A stretch of 64,000 bases of DNA from Camelus bactrianus (GCF_048773025.1 NC_133571.1:13432620-13496619), one strand, 5' to 3'; positions 12,007 through 24,050 are shown, numbered from the stretch's first letter. The notes: generated from the letters alone by a model not told the origin. Numbers and translations are program-made.

Positions 12007-15000
12007 CTGGAGAAGGAGGGGAAACAGAACTGCTGAGTGCTGGGCTGGCAGAGGGGGCCTTGTCCCCAGGCCCCTGCTCCCCCCAGGATGCGAGCAGTGG
12101 TTCTGACTTTACTCTCCTCAGTGGCAGGCACTTAATCAAAGCCAAAAATCAACCCATTGACCTCTAAGCACCCCACCCCAAATCCCAGGCACCTAGAAGC
12201 CACAGGGGAGGGCAGTATAATGCAGTATCTAAGAGCCAGACACTGACGTCAGATAGACCCAGTTTGAGTCCTGATTGTACAATTTATTAATTGCATGACC
12301 TTAGGTAACTTCCTTAGCCTCTCTAAGCCTGTTTCCTCATCTGTAAAATGGGCATAATAGTACCTCCCTCATAGGGTTTTATGAGGATGAAATGAGATAA
12401 TGCATATAGAGAACTTAGCTCTACCTATGACTGAGAGAAAGTGTCCAATAAATGGAAGCTGTTCTTAGGATTCTTAAGATCAAGATAATGATGGATAGCA
12501 TCATAAGGACTCTCTGAGACAGTCCCAGGTCCTTGAGGACCAGAGGAAATAAAATGGATGCTTTCCACCCAGCATATCCCTCAGGAAGGCACAGCCTCTC
12601 CCAAGGAGCCCCAGCTAATCCTGCTGGAGAGGAGTTGGGTGGAAACAGGCAGGGGTCCCCCAGCAGCCCCTCACCTTCCATGAGGACCTTCAGATAGATC
12701 TTGCCGTGGCCGCGGTGGCGATCGGGCGGGTTCATGATGTAGCAGTTGTAGGTGCCCTCATCCTCCAGCTGCACGTTTCTCAGTGTGACTGACACGTCAT
12801 ACTTGCTGGGGTTCCCTGAGAACTCTACGCGGTCTCGGAAACGCTCCAGCTTCAGGTTAATGATCTTCATGCGAAACTGGAGGAACTGAGTGGGGTGAGG
12901 GACAGGATAAGGGTGCTGGATGAGCGAGGAGCGGCAAGGACAGCAGGATGCCCCTCCTCCCGTGCCCCCTTGTATGAGGAAGAGAGGCAGTTACCTCCAG
13001 ATCTCTGCCACCCTCCCAGGGTCACCCAGGCATGACAACACACCTTTTGCCAAGTCCCTCTGGAGCACAGCCCACTAGGGTTCCAGGGGTCCTGGTCCAG
13101 CGCAGGGACAGGTGGTGGGAAAGGTGGGCTTCCTGCAGCAGGGCTCCCGCCTCTTCCCCCACCCCCCCTTCCTCCCAGGACTCACCATCTCCTCAGAGCA
13201 GTTATTACACTCCTGGTAAGTCCAGTTCAGGGAGAACTGTTTGTGGTTCACTGTGTAGCAGGAGTTGAAGGTGCAGGGCAGGCGGGCATCAGAGCCATTG
13301 AGGACGTTGAGGATGGTAGGTACTGTGACTTCCATGCTCCACCCTGGTGGCACTGAGGACAAAGCCAAAAGCTGGTGAGGATTCTGGCTGACAGGGCCAG
13401 GGAGGGGACAAGCCTTCTGCACCTGGTAGGGAGGGGAGCAGAGCTATGGCAGCTGGCTGGGGCTCTTACGGCTGGAATAGTCAGGGGTCAGGTGGGCAAA
13501 GCTCATGAGGGGTACCTGATGTGGCCCTTGGGGAAAATGTGGGGCAGAGTGAGGCTGGGGTGGAGAGAGTCCAAATCATCTGTCAAGCCAGGGACAGATG
13601 GCCCCAAGTCTTTTCCAGGACCATAGTGGTACAGGCCCTCCGCCTGGCTGTCCTGCCCCCACCCTGTCATGGCCACCTGCTGGCTGAAGACCTTGGACAA
13701 GGGCCTGCACTGTGCTGGCCTCAGTTTCCGTTCTTCCCCACCACCTCCAACCATCTCTGCTGAGCCAAAGCCCTTCCAGCTGAAGCTGAGTGTCCCCAGG
13801 GCGCCGGCAGCCTGGAGGACAGGTGGAGATTCAGAAGGCCTCGCTGTCTATAATCCAGGGCCAGAGTAAAGCCTGATCCCAGCCCAGCCCCTTAACTACC
13901 CCAGGCTTCTGGCAGGGATGACAGATGAGCAGCAGGAGAGAGGAGATGCCCCAGAAGAATCAGCACAATTCGAAGGGACCAACTGATGGGTCTTCAAGGA
14001 CAGGAGGCCCTTTTTTAGACACCAGGCCTAGAAACACCACAGCGAGGAGCTGCTACAGGCTGCAGGGGTGGCAGGGTGGGAACAGCACGTTTCTGAGGAA
14101 TCCCCTGGGGAGCACCTGGCCAGGAGCCCTGAGTGCTAGGGCTGAGAAAGGTCTATCCCACTCTGACATCCTAAGCAGGGCAGAGTCTTGGGCGAGGGGA
14201 GTGAGCCAAAGCTCTTCCAGCCGAAGTTGCAGTGCCCCCCGCAACCCCCACCACAGGGCAGAAAGCCTTGGGCACAAAATTTAAGGCCGTGCCCTCTCTC
14301 AGGGGCATGCAAACACCTCCTTAAATTTTGCACCCTAGGCACCTCCTTTCCTTCACTCTAGTCCATGTCTGAGTTCTCAGACTCTCGGCCAGTATTGTCA
14401 AAACCTTATTCCAAAAGACTAATAGTCTTTACAGAGGATAAACAGTAATACTCGGCATCCATCATTCATTCACCCATTTACCAAATATTTCTAAATCACC
14501 TACTATGCCCCAGGCACTCAGTCTAGGCACAGGGGGGTGGGGATGGGGGTGCTACGGCTGTGATGGAGGCCGGCAGAGGTGCTGTAATAAGGAACTTATG
14601 TTCTAGGGAGAAGGACAGACGTTAACAGGGATAAGGTAAGACTGTAACGTTAGGTAGTGATACATGGCAAAATAAAGCCAGGTGCAGAGTGACATCAGGT
14701 GGTCCGGGCAGGCTGCTCCAAGGGGTGCCCTGCAGACAGCCCCCAACTAAAGTGAGGGAGTGAGCCGGTTGAAATTTTGAAGGAATCAAGTTCCAAGGCA
14801 GCGGAACATCAAGAGTAAAGTCCCAGTGGCTGAAATGACCATCACATGTCTCGGGTACAACCAGCAGAGTGACCCAGGGGGGCAAGTGGAAGGGACCTGA
14901 GGTCCCAGAGTTAGGTAGGGATGAGGCCGCCATTCTTCTGAGGGAGGTAGGAAGCCGCTAGGGGATGGGCCTGGGGAGGGGGGAGGGGGGTGGAGCTAGA

Positions 15001-18000
15001 AGGCTGTCCAGGTGAGAGCCAGGGCCCTACTGATACGGGACTAACACAGACATGGAGTTCTCAACAGACTGGGTTCAATCCCAGCTCTGCCTTCAATTAG
15101 CTGGGAGAACGTTGGCAAATTCTTTCCCCTTCTGAGCCTCAGTCCTTTCCTCTGTAGAACACAGCTGATGATACCTCTCAGGGTTATTATGACAATTAAA
15201 TAAGAAAAAATATACAAAACAAATGGTAGCCTAAATTCCCCTCAAGATCTGTGCCCTAAATAGGAAGGGCTTCTGGGGCAGTCTTCTGGCAGGGGCACCT
15301 TGGAGATGGACCCCTCAGGGCAGCTCCCTGAGATTCTCTGGGATCTGGCACGGGGCCAGGCCTAATGGCAGCAGTCTGGGAGGGGACTCTGATTTTGCAA
15401 ATGATTTTGTTGCGCAAAGCTGCTGGGTCCCAAAGCGGCTGCCCTGCACCCTGGAAGCGGGACTATCCCTTCTGCCCAGCCCAGCCCTTGGGAGGAGTGG
15501 CCAGAGCCAGTGGGCAGGGCTTAAGAACAGGAAATGCTCTGAACTGCTGGCCCCAGAGGTGAGGACGCAGCCCCAGTAGAGGGATAGGCATGCGGCCCCA
15601 TCAGCAAGGCCGGGGCTTCCAGGTGTGCGCTGCAGTGTTCATCAGGGGAAAATGAACTGAGGAGGCCGAGTGGGCCCCCGAGAACAAAGCCCGGCTCCTA
15701 GCTCCCCGCTTCCACAGCCATTATGAAAGCACCTAGTACAGCGCCAGCCTAGGAGGAGGTGCGCTGAAAATGCCATCTCCGCCCCCCCTACTCTGCAGAG
15801 GCGGAGGAATCTGCAGGGAAGGAGCCTGGCAGGGCCTTGTCCTGAGCTTACCTCCTATCCCAGGAACACCCTGCTTCTCTAGCACCGTCCCTGGGAAGGG
15901 TCGGCCTCCTTCCCAGGGCTCCTGAGTGAAAGGAGCCTCCTCTAAGTGGCATTAGGAAATAGGTCCTGTGAATCCGGCTGACCCATCCCTGCCTCTGGCC
16001 TGCCCCAGCTCGCAACATCGCGCCAATTAGACCTTGAACCCCATCAGGAAGCTCCCTCCATCTCGAAGGAGCTAGCCCTCTGCTGTGTGGGAGGCCACCC
16101 ACGGGGAGCGAGGAGACTTCTCTGGCCAGCAGGAAGGGGGCGGACAGAGAGGTGCAATGCGGGTCCCTCCCCCGCATCCCTGCAGCCTGTCCCGCAGGAG
16201 GCACCAGGCGGACACGTGTGCCCTCTAGTGGTCAGAGGAGTCAACTGTCCAGTCCCAACAGCAGAGAGGAGAAGGGAGTCAGCAAATCAGAGGAAGCCAG
16301 AGGGGGAAAGCTTGTCGATCTAGCCCCACCGTCTTAACCGTGAGGAAGGTGAAGCCAGAGAGACACACAGCGGATGGGGACAAGCTGGTGCCAGGATCAT
16401 GGTTCCTGACTCCTAGTCCAGGGTACCCCCTTCCGCCTGACGCCTCACCAGGATCTCAGGCTCAAGGCAAGGGTCTGAGGCCTTTCACCAATCCAGACCC
16501 TCATTAAAGATAAGAAAATCATCAGGCAACGAGGGCACAGCTGTGAGCAAAATCCTGGGCTCCTGATGAACTCTGCTGCTTCAGGAAGGTAGCGGAATCC
16601 ACAGCTAGGGCCACAGAAGGTCTTCACAGTAACAACAGAGTGCTTACTGCGTGCCAGGCGCTGTTTAAGGACCCCACAGATATTACCTCGTCTAATGCAA
16701 TATCCCTGTTATCACCCCGACTCTCCAGATGAGGAAATGGAGCACGAAGAAGTTAAATGAATAGCCCAAGTTCACAGCTGGTTAAGTGACAAAAGCTAAA
16801 CTTGAACCCAGGCTGCCAGGCTCCAGACAGACCGTTGAGGGGTCGAGGCTGGGTGGGAGTGTGATTTTTGTTCCAAGGCGTCCCAGGGACAAGGCCTCCT
16901 GCTGTCTACGTGGCAGGTCCAGCTCCATACCTGCCAGCCTCCCCGTCCACCCCAAACTCACTCCAGGCAGGCTGGCCAGAGTGCAATGGTCCTATTTAAA
17001 GGAACTTCTGCACTCAGGGACCCCACAGTCTTCCTGGTTTTCCCATTTGGGACCAGGTCTGGGCCCTGGGTCTCCTGATTTCCAACTCACAGAAAGGAAA
17101 TGATCAACAGGGGTACAGTAAGGTTGTGGCTTTTGAGCTTCGTTCCAAAACATCACCAATACCCAGACCCACTCACCTTCTCCAAGGCATCTATCTGGGC
17201 ACCTCGGGCCCCGTGTCACCTCCTGTTCTAACGGGCCCATCTTGCAGAGATCACAATTTGCACATCTCCTGTCAAACATTATTTCCTGCAGAGACTAGAA
17301 TTTAATCCTCCTCATGCCTCTTTCCATCCCTACAGCAACCTATGAGGTAGGTTTGTTTTCTTCTTCATTAAAAAAAGAGAGAAAGCGTATGTGGGTCTAA
17401 GCAGAGAAATTATCCCCCACCCTTCCAGAGCACTGTCTCCTGGGGCAGCCCTTGCCTCCTGGGTGCATGTGACACGCAGCCTGTCTCCTGATCTCAGACC
17501 AGATTCGTCCCCACCTCTGGGGCTCCTCTCCCAGGCCAGTCCGCCCCCACGCCCCCACCTCACCCCGAGCAGCCATGAGAACACCTGTCCTCGTCACCCT
17601 CGCCCCCAGCCTCCACTGGACCCGTGTTGCTTTCGGGATCTAGTCCGGGCTCCCAGGCAAGGCTTCCAAGCCCTCTGCCATCTGGGCCCAGCCGACCTCC
17701 CGGCCTCATCTCCTGCCCGCTCCCAGCCCTCCACGCTTCCACCATTCCAGCGACCCCAGAGTTCTTACTTTTCTGAAAACACCTCCATCTTGCCCTCCTC
17801 CGTGCCTTTGCACATGTTTTTGCTCTGGGTTGGGAAGTGCGTTCACCCTGCTGCACCTGGGCCCTCCTACTTACCCTGCAGATCCCAGCTAATAAGCCTC
17901 AGTGACGGTTTCCCCAGCGCCTGCACCCTCTCCCCAGCCCAGCTATCGCTTCCAGGCTGGGAGCCAGACTAGCATCATGGCCAAGTCTAACACCCTGGTC

Positions 18001-20724
18001 TGATCTTAGGCAAGATGGTTACCTCCCAGCACCTCAGTTTCCTCACCTGAAAATGGGACACAACAGTAGGACCTACCTGCTAGGGCTCTGGTGAGGATTA
18101 AATGACTTACTAAAATATAAAGCTCACAGCATGCCTGGGACATGGTCAGCCATTAAAAAAGATTAGCTGCTATTATTACATTTTTAACGGTAATAATATG
18201 ATGCTGCGTTGTTGTAATTTGTTTACATGCCTGAGTCCTTCAAGAGACTCTAGGGAGCTATGCTTATTTATCTTGGTATCCCTGGACCCAAAACAATATA
18301 TGACACACAGAGGGCACTCAATGAAAGTCACAGAAGAAAGGACGGAAGGCACCTTCCCCTCTGTGTCTGTGTGCAGTGGGCTCGAGCGAGAACCACTTCC
18401 TAGGCCTCCCCTCACGTGACCCAGACTTTGGTAACCAGGCCAGTGACTGTGGAGAAAAACTCTAGGGAAGACCAATCGTTTGGACTGTTTCTAACTGAAA
18501 ACTAGTCTCACTCACTTCTGTCGTGTGTTCAGCAGGTTGCCCAGCTGTCCCCTTTCCCTTTGTCAGCTCCATGGTCATCCTCCCAAACCCAGCCCCTGAC
18601 ATAGCCCCCTCCCTTGTCACTTGGGGCATCTCTCCATCTTGGGGACTGATGCCACTACGACCACCAAAGTTCCATTGTCCACCTGAGCCCCCAGTCTTGG
18701 AGAACCAGGGTGTGCCTCATCACAGCAGCAGTCAAGTACAAGGTCAAGGTCCCTACTCCTGCGTCCTCCCCCCACCCAGATCTGCCGAGGCTTTAGCTTC
18801 TTCCCACCACCACCCCCATGCCCTGACTTCTTCACTCCAGATTCCATCCTCTCCTGCGCCACACCCTGGTGCTGCTCCCTGAGCTCCCTTCCTTTCTTCA
18901 CGCAGATAAGGCTCTCATAAGGCTGTCTCTTTCCCACTGGAAGCTCTCAAAGGAGGTCGCCTGTCCTCTGTCCCCAGCTCCCTACACACTGGTCATTCAC
19001 CCAGCTCCCCTCCTTTTGCCTGTACGTGAGATTCTTTGATTAAATAATTAAAGTTATTGTTAACATAGCAGCACCATTTCTCGAACATGAGGGGCAGTAG
19101 AGTTCAGTGGTTAAGAATGAGCTGAAGTCAGATAAGCAGGGGTTCACATCTCAGCTCCCTTTAAACTAGTCCCGTGACCTTACTGGGCAAGTTACTTAAC
19201 TGCTCTGTGCCTGTTTCCTCATCTGTAACATGAGGATAATAACGTATCTACCTCATACGATTACCAATTACCGTAAGGACCAAACAAGATACACAGCGCA
19301 CAGGCCAATGAAAAGCGTTCATACAGATGACTAGCACTGAGCCCTGGTTATGTGCCAGACTCACAAATAGCCCAGGCAGTAGCTGTTCTCCAGTTCACCC
19401 ATGAAAGAACTGGAGCTCAGAGGGATGGAGTAACTTGCCAATAGTGTGAAGTAAATGACAAAGGTGGCTTTAAACCCAGATTGATTCCAAGGCTCATGCT
19501 CTTTCTGCTGCCTGAGCTTCCATAACATTCCTGCTCTGTCGTTACTATGTGTGATAACTCAGCAAAGCTAATAGGCTTTATCCTGCAGGCTGCCAGGGGC
19601 CCTGCGCTGTCTCTGTTTAGCACCCCTGCCCGATATCCAGCACAGCGTGCCAGAGAAAGAGGGAGAAAGGAAGTGAGACCGAGAGCCTCTGTGATGGGGA
19701 ATATTTCCACTGACGACCCTTGGACTGGATCCTAATTGCTACGCCAGCAACGAGTAAGTTTAGGAACAAGAACGAAACTACCTTTGTGCAGGATTGCAAA
19801 TAACTCTCTAGCCCACCTCCCCACCAGGAAGTCCAGGAATGGCCAAGTATGAAATTAGCATTTGAATCACCTGACAGGCCATCTGCAAGGCAGGGCTGGA
19901 CAGTTCTGAGACTTGGTCTGCAGGGCCACAGCCACACTCAGACCATGAGTTCCTTTTTTTTCCCCTTCTTTTTTCTGATCCCTTCACCTGACCCCTCCTC
20001 CACTCCATCTGGCCCAAACCAGAGACTTTCTCCATCAGTGCCTGCTTCAGCAATTCTCCTCCCAATCCAGAGATCAGTCCTCAAGGCTACCTCCCCACTA
20101 CTCCCACACACATTGCAACAAATCAATGGTACAGGTTTCCAGGAAGCCAGACCCAGACTCAACTTTCTGCCCCCAACTCCCACGTACACCCTTTTCTAAT
20201 ATCCTAAACCCACCAGATTCCAAAGATCAAGGTTCACAAAAGAAGCCCCTTAAGGGGGCATTAAGTCCCAGGACCCCACACTTTCAGCAGCTTTAAAAAA
20301 AAAAAAAGAAAGAAAAAGAAAATCCATGAAGCGACTCTGCAGATTAACCTACACTCTGCCCCCACCCCCACATAGGTCCATTTCAGGGAAATTCAAAGAA
20401 AAATCACCCCTGTTGACAACTGACACCCCCAAGGAACACTCAGATCCCCTGACCCAACATTTCTGTGACCAAGTAGTCCCAGCGCTATGCAGTCCCCAGC
20501 AATGTCTCCCCCAGACCCCGGGAACCTCCCTTCCCAAGGACACTGAAGAGAAGCTCCAGCACTGTCTTCTTTCCTGCCCCCGGTCCCCATCCTCCTCCTG
20601 TTGCGGCTGCACTTCTGGACCCTCAGGAGCATGCAGGTGTGCGGTCTAACTTACCCAAAGAGAAAAAGAGACTGAGCCCCGTGAGACTGAAGGCAGGGCG
20701 AGGTAGCCAGGCATCTTTGTGCAT
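11807..20724 (-). CDS. SCN2B: SCN2B, voltage-gated sodium channel beta-2 subunit (gene span of the CDS)
   Basis: SCN2B encodes the single-pass auxiliary subunit that is disulfide-linked to Nav alpha subunits in neurons and heart, tunes channel surface density and acts as an adhesion molecule. Four exons join (20724-20655, 13352-13186, 12885-12675, 12006-11807) to 215 codons, the length of the human protein. Residues 1-29 are the signal peptide. A V-set Ig domain follows, with C50 and C127 forming the fold and C72/C75 as an extra pair. C55 matches the cysteine known to bond the alpha subunit. N42, N66 and N74 are in N-glycosylation sequons, as in human. The membrane helix is at about 157-180 and the acidic cytoplasmic tail at 181-215. 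All donors are GT, all acceptors are AG, and phases are 1-0-1. Nothing looks broken. Confidence 0.97.
12007..12674 (-). other. SCN2B: SCN2B intron 3
   Basis: The intron has a GT-AG structure. It is mostly occupied by a near-full-length plus-strand MIR (12215-12470). Nothing else is recognised. Confidence 0.85.
12215..12470 (+). repeat. MIR SINE, near full length
   Basis: It has the MIR order tgcatgaccttaggtaactt, tttcctcatctgtaaaatgg, catagggttttatgaggatg and a final caataaatgg. Confidence 0.8.
12675..12885 (-). CDS. SCN2B: SCN2B coding exon 3 (second half of the V domain)
   Basis: This exon has 211 bases and encodes residues 80-149, with acceptor CACTCAG and donor GAAG|GTGAGG. It carries the D-E-G-T-Y-N-C motif with C127, which closes the Ig fold. 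Confidence 0.97.
13186..13352 (-). CDS. SCN2B: SCN2B coding exon 2 (first half of the V domain)
   Basis: This exon has 167 bases and 56 codons (residues 24-79), with acceptor CCTCAG and donor ATG|GTGAGT. It carries mature residue M30, the NGSDARLPCTFNSC stretch with C50 and C55, the tryptophan motif FSLNWTY and the C72/C75 pair. Confidence 0.97.
14263..14345. mobile_element. Hairpin (MITE-like) element, copy A
   Basis: Arms at 14263-14294 and 14313-14345 are imperfect reverse complements around the core aaatttaagg. The same arm sequence recurs at 36580-36721, so this is a repeat family, probably a short non-autonomous DNA transposon. I cannot name the family. Confidence 0.5.
14470..15015 (-). 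repeat. L2 LINE fragment
   Basis: It reads as the reverse complement of the L2 3' region: accaaatatttctaaatcac, tatgccccaggcactcagtc, and later the gagtgacccaggg-like body. It is diverged and mammal-wide. Confidence 0.5.
15050..15215 (+). repeat. MIR SINE
   Basis: It has the gggttcaatcccagctctgc, ctgagcctcagtcctttcct and tctcagggttattatgacaa segments in MIR order. Confidence 0.7.
16625..16830 (-). repeat. MIR SINE
   Basis: This is the reverse complement of MIR: ctccagatgaggaaatggag, then tcacagctggttaagtgac and cttgaacccaggctgcc. Confidence 0.7.
17620..17975 (+). repeat. L2 LINE fragment
   Basis: It carries L2 3'-region phrases: a diverged form of the tacagtctattctcaacac segment, then gtgcctttgcacatgttt and the diverged bases before the tail. 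Confidence 0.5.
17980..18185 (+). repeat. MIR SINE
   Basis: It has cacctcagtttcctcacctg, aaaatgggacacaacagtag and ggtgaggattaaatgactta in MIR order. Confidence 0.7.
18225..18330 (+). repeat. L2 LINE 3' end fragment
   Basis: It has the L2 tail order: tttatcttggtatccctgga, aatatatgacacacagaggg, cactcaatgaaag. Confidence 0.5.
19085..19350 (+). repeat. MIR SINE, near full length
   Basis: It starts with agagttcagtggttaagaat and runs through tgggcaagttacttaactgc and tttcctcatctgtaacatga. A second MIR in the opposite direction follows at 19375. Confidence 0.8.
19375..19520 (-). repeat. MIR SINE
   Basis: It is the reverse complement of MIR: ggagctcagagggatggagt, aacttgccaatagtgtgaag, ggctttaaacccagattgat. 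Confidence 0.65.
20655..20724 (-). CDS. SCN2B: SCN2B coding exon 1 (start and signal peptide)
   Basis: It encodes 23 residues beginning MHKDAWLPRPAFSLTG, closely like human beta-2. The donor is G|GTAAG, phase 1. The ATG at 20724 is the only in-frame start that leaves an intact signal peptide. Upstream in the mRNA lies a T30 tract (20813-20842). Confidence 0.95.
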
Positions 20725-20810
20725 TTTCAGAGACTGAGATGTTAGTCGGGTGGGATATGGGAGAGGGTGATTTGAGGGGCCGAGGGCTACAAGGGAGGAA
20801 TGGTTAGATG

Positions 20811-20812
<2 letters not shown>

Positions 20813-20842
<30 letters not shown>
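20813..20842. repeat. A30 homopolymer (T30 in the SCN2B sense)
   Basis: Thirty A lie on the plus strand, 88 bases upstream of the SCN2B start codon in mRNA sense. The tract lies in or next to the 5' UTR. The transcription start cannot be placed from sequence alone. Confidence 0.9.
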
Positions 20843-20847
<5 letters not shown>

Positions 20848-21169
20848 GGATGTACTTCAAAGACACATAAAACATTAAGGAGGCTTTATTTCCATCTCTC
20901 TAATATGGCCGGCTTGTATGTTGCTGCTAAAAAGAGAGAGGGAGTGTGAAAGGGAGAGAGAAAAAAGGGGATGGAGTAAATTTTGTGGTTGGTGGATTTC
21001 GAAAAGCAGGTGGGAGGGCATAAAAAAGTCTTTCCACAAAGAACGAAGTTCTTCGGAAATGTTTACCCTCTAAAGCAAGAGCTAAACGGGTCCTGCCTTT
21101 CTTCCTCACTTGGATGACTGTTGGGGTTTGAAGGTTGTTTGAGGAACCCATTTATTTCAAAGCTCCTGA

Positions 21170-21600
21170 AAGGGGTGAATTCTTTGTCATTTAAAAACAC
21201 TCAAAAAAGGAGATGCTCGTGTTTGTGCTGTTTGGACAGGGTTCGGGGAAGTGAGTTGGGAGACTTTCAGGAAGTAAGAACTTCCTCATTTTTGTAGCAT
21301 TTCCACCAAAAAACAAAAGAGATCAAAGCAGGCTGGTGTAAAAACACCCAAGTGAACTTACAATCAAATTAATGTGAATCTTTGGGGAATCCTGATTCAA
21401 TCAAACCAACAGTAAAAAGCCATTACAGCGATAATTGGGAAAAAATAAATATGGACTGGGTGTTAGTTTATATTAATGAATAATTCTTAATTTTGTTGGG
21501 TGTGATAAACAATGTGGTTATATTCTTTAACATCTGTATCTATTAAACACACTGGAGTGTTTATAGGTGAAATGACAGGATGACAGGAATTTGCTTTAAA
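21170..21600. promoter_or_regulatory. Candidate distal regulatory block upstream of SCN2B
   Basis: This AT-rich block has no repeat signature and many homeodomain-type cores (aattaatg, gataattggg, ttaatgaataattcttaatt). It lies 450-880 bases upstream of the SCN2B start codon. The unique texture resembles conserved non-coding elements near neuronal genes, but this is inference; no conservation was measured. Confidence 0.3.
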
Positions 21601-21914
21601 ATATTCTAGGGGAAAAAAAAAAAAGAGTAGGGGAGGTGGGTGACAAGGTGCTGTTGATTGTCGAAACTGCTGAAAGATGCCAAGGGTTCATTATTCAGTT
21701 CTCTCTTTTGCAGTGTCTGTTTGAAAATATTTCCTTTGAAAAAGGAAAGGAGGCTAATATCACAAGCAGGAGAACTTGGGGTAGAGTGCCAAGGTGGCCC
21801 CAAGCAGAGAAGGTGACCCCCGACTCTTCTTGGGAAGACATTTGAGCAGAACAAAGGCTCCCGTGCACAGTCACCTGCGCCTGCGCCGGCGATGGGCGAC
21901 TGATGCTCCGAAGA

Positions 21915-22130
21915 GGGAGCAGCTAACATCTTAGAGCACTGACTCTGTGCCAAGTCTTTACCAAGGATATCTCTACTTAGATGTAAGCCTGGAATAGCTG
22001 ATTTTGTCTCTTTTTTTAAAATCGCAATGAGGAAACAGAGGCTGATAGGGCCTAACTCACTCAAGTCACCTATGATAGTTAAGGGCAGAGTCCCAGCCAG
22101 GACCCAAACTGAGGTCTGTGGGAAACACCA
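21915..22130 (-). repeat. MIR SINE
   Basis: It is the reverse complement of MIR: ctgactctgtgccaagtctt, aatgaggaaacagaggctga, caggacccaaactgaggtct. Confidence 0.6.
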
Positions 22131-23060
22131 GGCGTTTCCAGTAGTCCACATTGCCTATTACCAAGGGGAGGAGACACGAGACCTTCCTTCCCTGGGGCTG
22201 TCTAGAGACACAGGGAAGAGAAGACTGGAATAGACGAAGCGGGGGACCTCTGCATGCATGTGTCTGTGTGTAAAGAAGGTGGTAAGAGGCAGAACATAAA
22301 GAAACCAAATGGGAGGCCAGCACAGTGCTTGGCTCAGAGCAGACAGTAAGCAGGTGACGCACAGCTACACATGGGCACCCTGAATGCATGAGTGAATGAA
22401 AGAATTTGGAGAGGGATGGGACTTTGTCGACATCATCGTGAAGGTAGTGAAATCTAGAGAAGGCCGCTGAAGCTGTTCCAAGCCGGGAGGAGGGAAGTGG
22501 GCCGAATTTGGGTGGCAGGTGCTGACAGCAGAGGATGGAGAAGAGGCCTCTATGGTTCTCCACACTGGCGGCGGTTGTCCATGCCTGCATCTCGCACAAA
22601 CTCTGCCGCCAAAGTGCCTGTCACTCACTTCACCAGAGTTTGGCTGCTGGTGGCTCATTCACAGAGCTCACAGCCCAAAGGAAAGAAAATCAGAGGAGAG
22701 ACGGGGCAGCCTAGGGAGAAAAGTGTCTTCCAGGGGCCACAGTCCTCAGGCCCAGGCCTCCTCCACCATCAGCAGCGGCCTGGCTCACAGGTGTGCCCGG
22801 AGGGATGGACGGCACAAGCCGGGGCCTCAGCTCCCGCACCAGCCCCTGGGCCAGGACCCAGTCTGCTGCACAGCCACCCATGCTGCCGCAGGCACATGTC
22901 AGCCAGAGAGTTTTGGTTTGACGTAGCCGGCCTCCTCCTTTTTCTTCATGCAGCTGAGGGCTCCTGTAAGACCCAGGAAAGCTGCTTTCCAGGCTCACTT
23001 GGTCTCACACTGGGTCTAGAAGCTTCTACCTTGGGGACATCTGAGATAAGAAATGGATCC

Positions 23061-23382
23061 CAAAATGACACAAATGGACTTATTTACAAAACAGGAACAG
23101 ACTTCCAGACACAGAAAACAAACTTATGGTGACCAAAGAGGAAAGGAGAGGGGAAGGGTAATTTAGGAGTTTGGGATTAACAGATACAAACTAGTACATA
23201 TAAAATAGATAAACAACAAGGTCCTGCTGTTTAGCATTGGGAACTGTATTCAATAGCTTGTAATAAACGATAATGAAAAAAATGTGTATATCCCTATGTC
23301 TGTATCTGAATCACTGTGATGTACACCAGAAACTAACACAACATTGTAAATCAACTATACTTCCACTAAAAAAAAGGAAGAA
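23061..23382 (+). mobile_element. 5'-truncated L1 LINE with 13-bp target duplication
   Basis: It is an L1 3' end of the cetartiodactyl type: acttatttacaaaacaggaa, ggagtttgggattaacagat, gatgtacaccagaaactaac and tcaactatacttccactaaa, ending in A-rich sequence. A perfect 13-bp direct repeat, aagaaatggatcc, flanks it at 23048-23060 and 23383-23395. Only about 320 bases of 3' UTR inserted, so it codes for nothing. Confidence 0.9.
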
Positions 23383-23904
23383 AAGAAATGGATCCAGAAG
23401 TTTCTGTGCCTCTATCCAGAATTTGGCCAAGAGAAAACAGATACACAACTTAAATTAGGCTTTGTCCAATCCAGCCCTCCAGGACCGAAGGGCAGAAGGC
23501 GCCAGATCACAAGAGGGTTTTCCTGGCAGGGTGAGTAAGAGGGAGAGCTACCCCAGAACCTCCCCACAGCTCACTTGGACCCCTAGATGCCCATTTTCTC
23601 CAAAACAGTATGCCTTCCCCAGGAGCCGATAAAAGCCTGGGAAGTAGAAACTCACAGAGGTATTTTTTAGAACAAAGACACCAGTATCAGAGATGGGCTA
23701 TTTGTGGAATGAAGCCCTATTTTTGGCATTTCTACCCAGTGCCATTTATCCCTGAAGATTTTATCAGACAACACTCAATTACCTCCCCTGCTGGACAAGA
23801 GTGTTACAAATAATCCAAAAGAAGGTAGTTTCCTTTTGCCTTTGGAATTCTTAGTTGAGGCTATGGAGAGCCTCCCTAGTTACCGTTGCCTCCCTAGTTA
23901 CCAT

Positions 23905-24050
23905 TGCCGTACAGGACCAGCAGCAGCAGCATCACCTGGGAGCTCCTTAGAAACACAGTCACAGGCCCCACCTCAGACCCAAAGAATCAGAATCTGCATC
24001 TCTAACAAGACCTTTAGGTGTTTCTTGAGCACATTAAAGCTTAAGAAGTA
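23905..24050 (+). mobile_element. MER5-like hAT-Charlie fragment
   Basis: It carries the characteristic order: accagcagcagcagcatcac, ctgggagctccttagaaac, ccccacctcagacc, aatcagaatctgcatctcta and the caagacctttaggtgtt part. Confidence 0.65.

Larger units (their letters stand above)
13353..20654 (-). other. SCN2B: SCN2B intron 1
   Basis: This is a 7.3-kb intron with no exon-like sequence recognised. It carries old repeats: a hairpin element (14263-14345), L2 minus (14470-15015), MIR copies (15050-15215, 16625-16830, 17980-18185, 19085-19350, 19375-19520) and L2 plus (17620-17975, 18225-18330). The parts between look like ordinary GC-rich intron. Confidence 0.8.

Noticed and set aside
22450-22960. 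GC-rich block as a CpG island promoter
   Set aside because: CpG pairs are few and no gene starts here. It may just be GC-rich unique DNA.
22497-23132. A 211-codon open frame on the plus strand in the SCN2B-JAML gap
   Set aside because: Proline/glycine-rich with no family signature, and its end runs into an L1 3' UTR with a clear target duplication. GC-rich DNA often gives such frames by chance.
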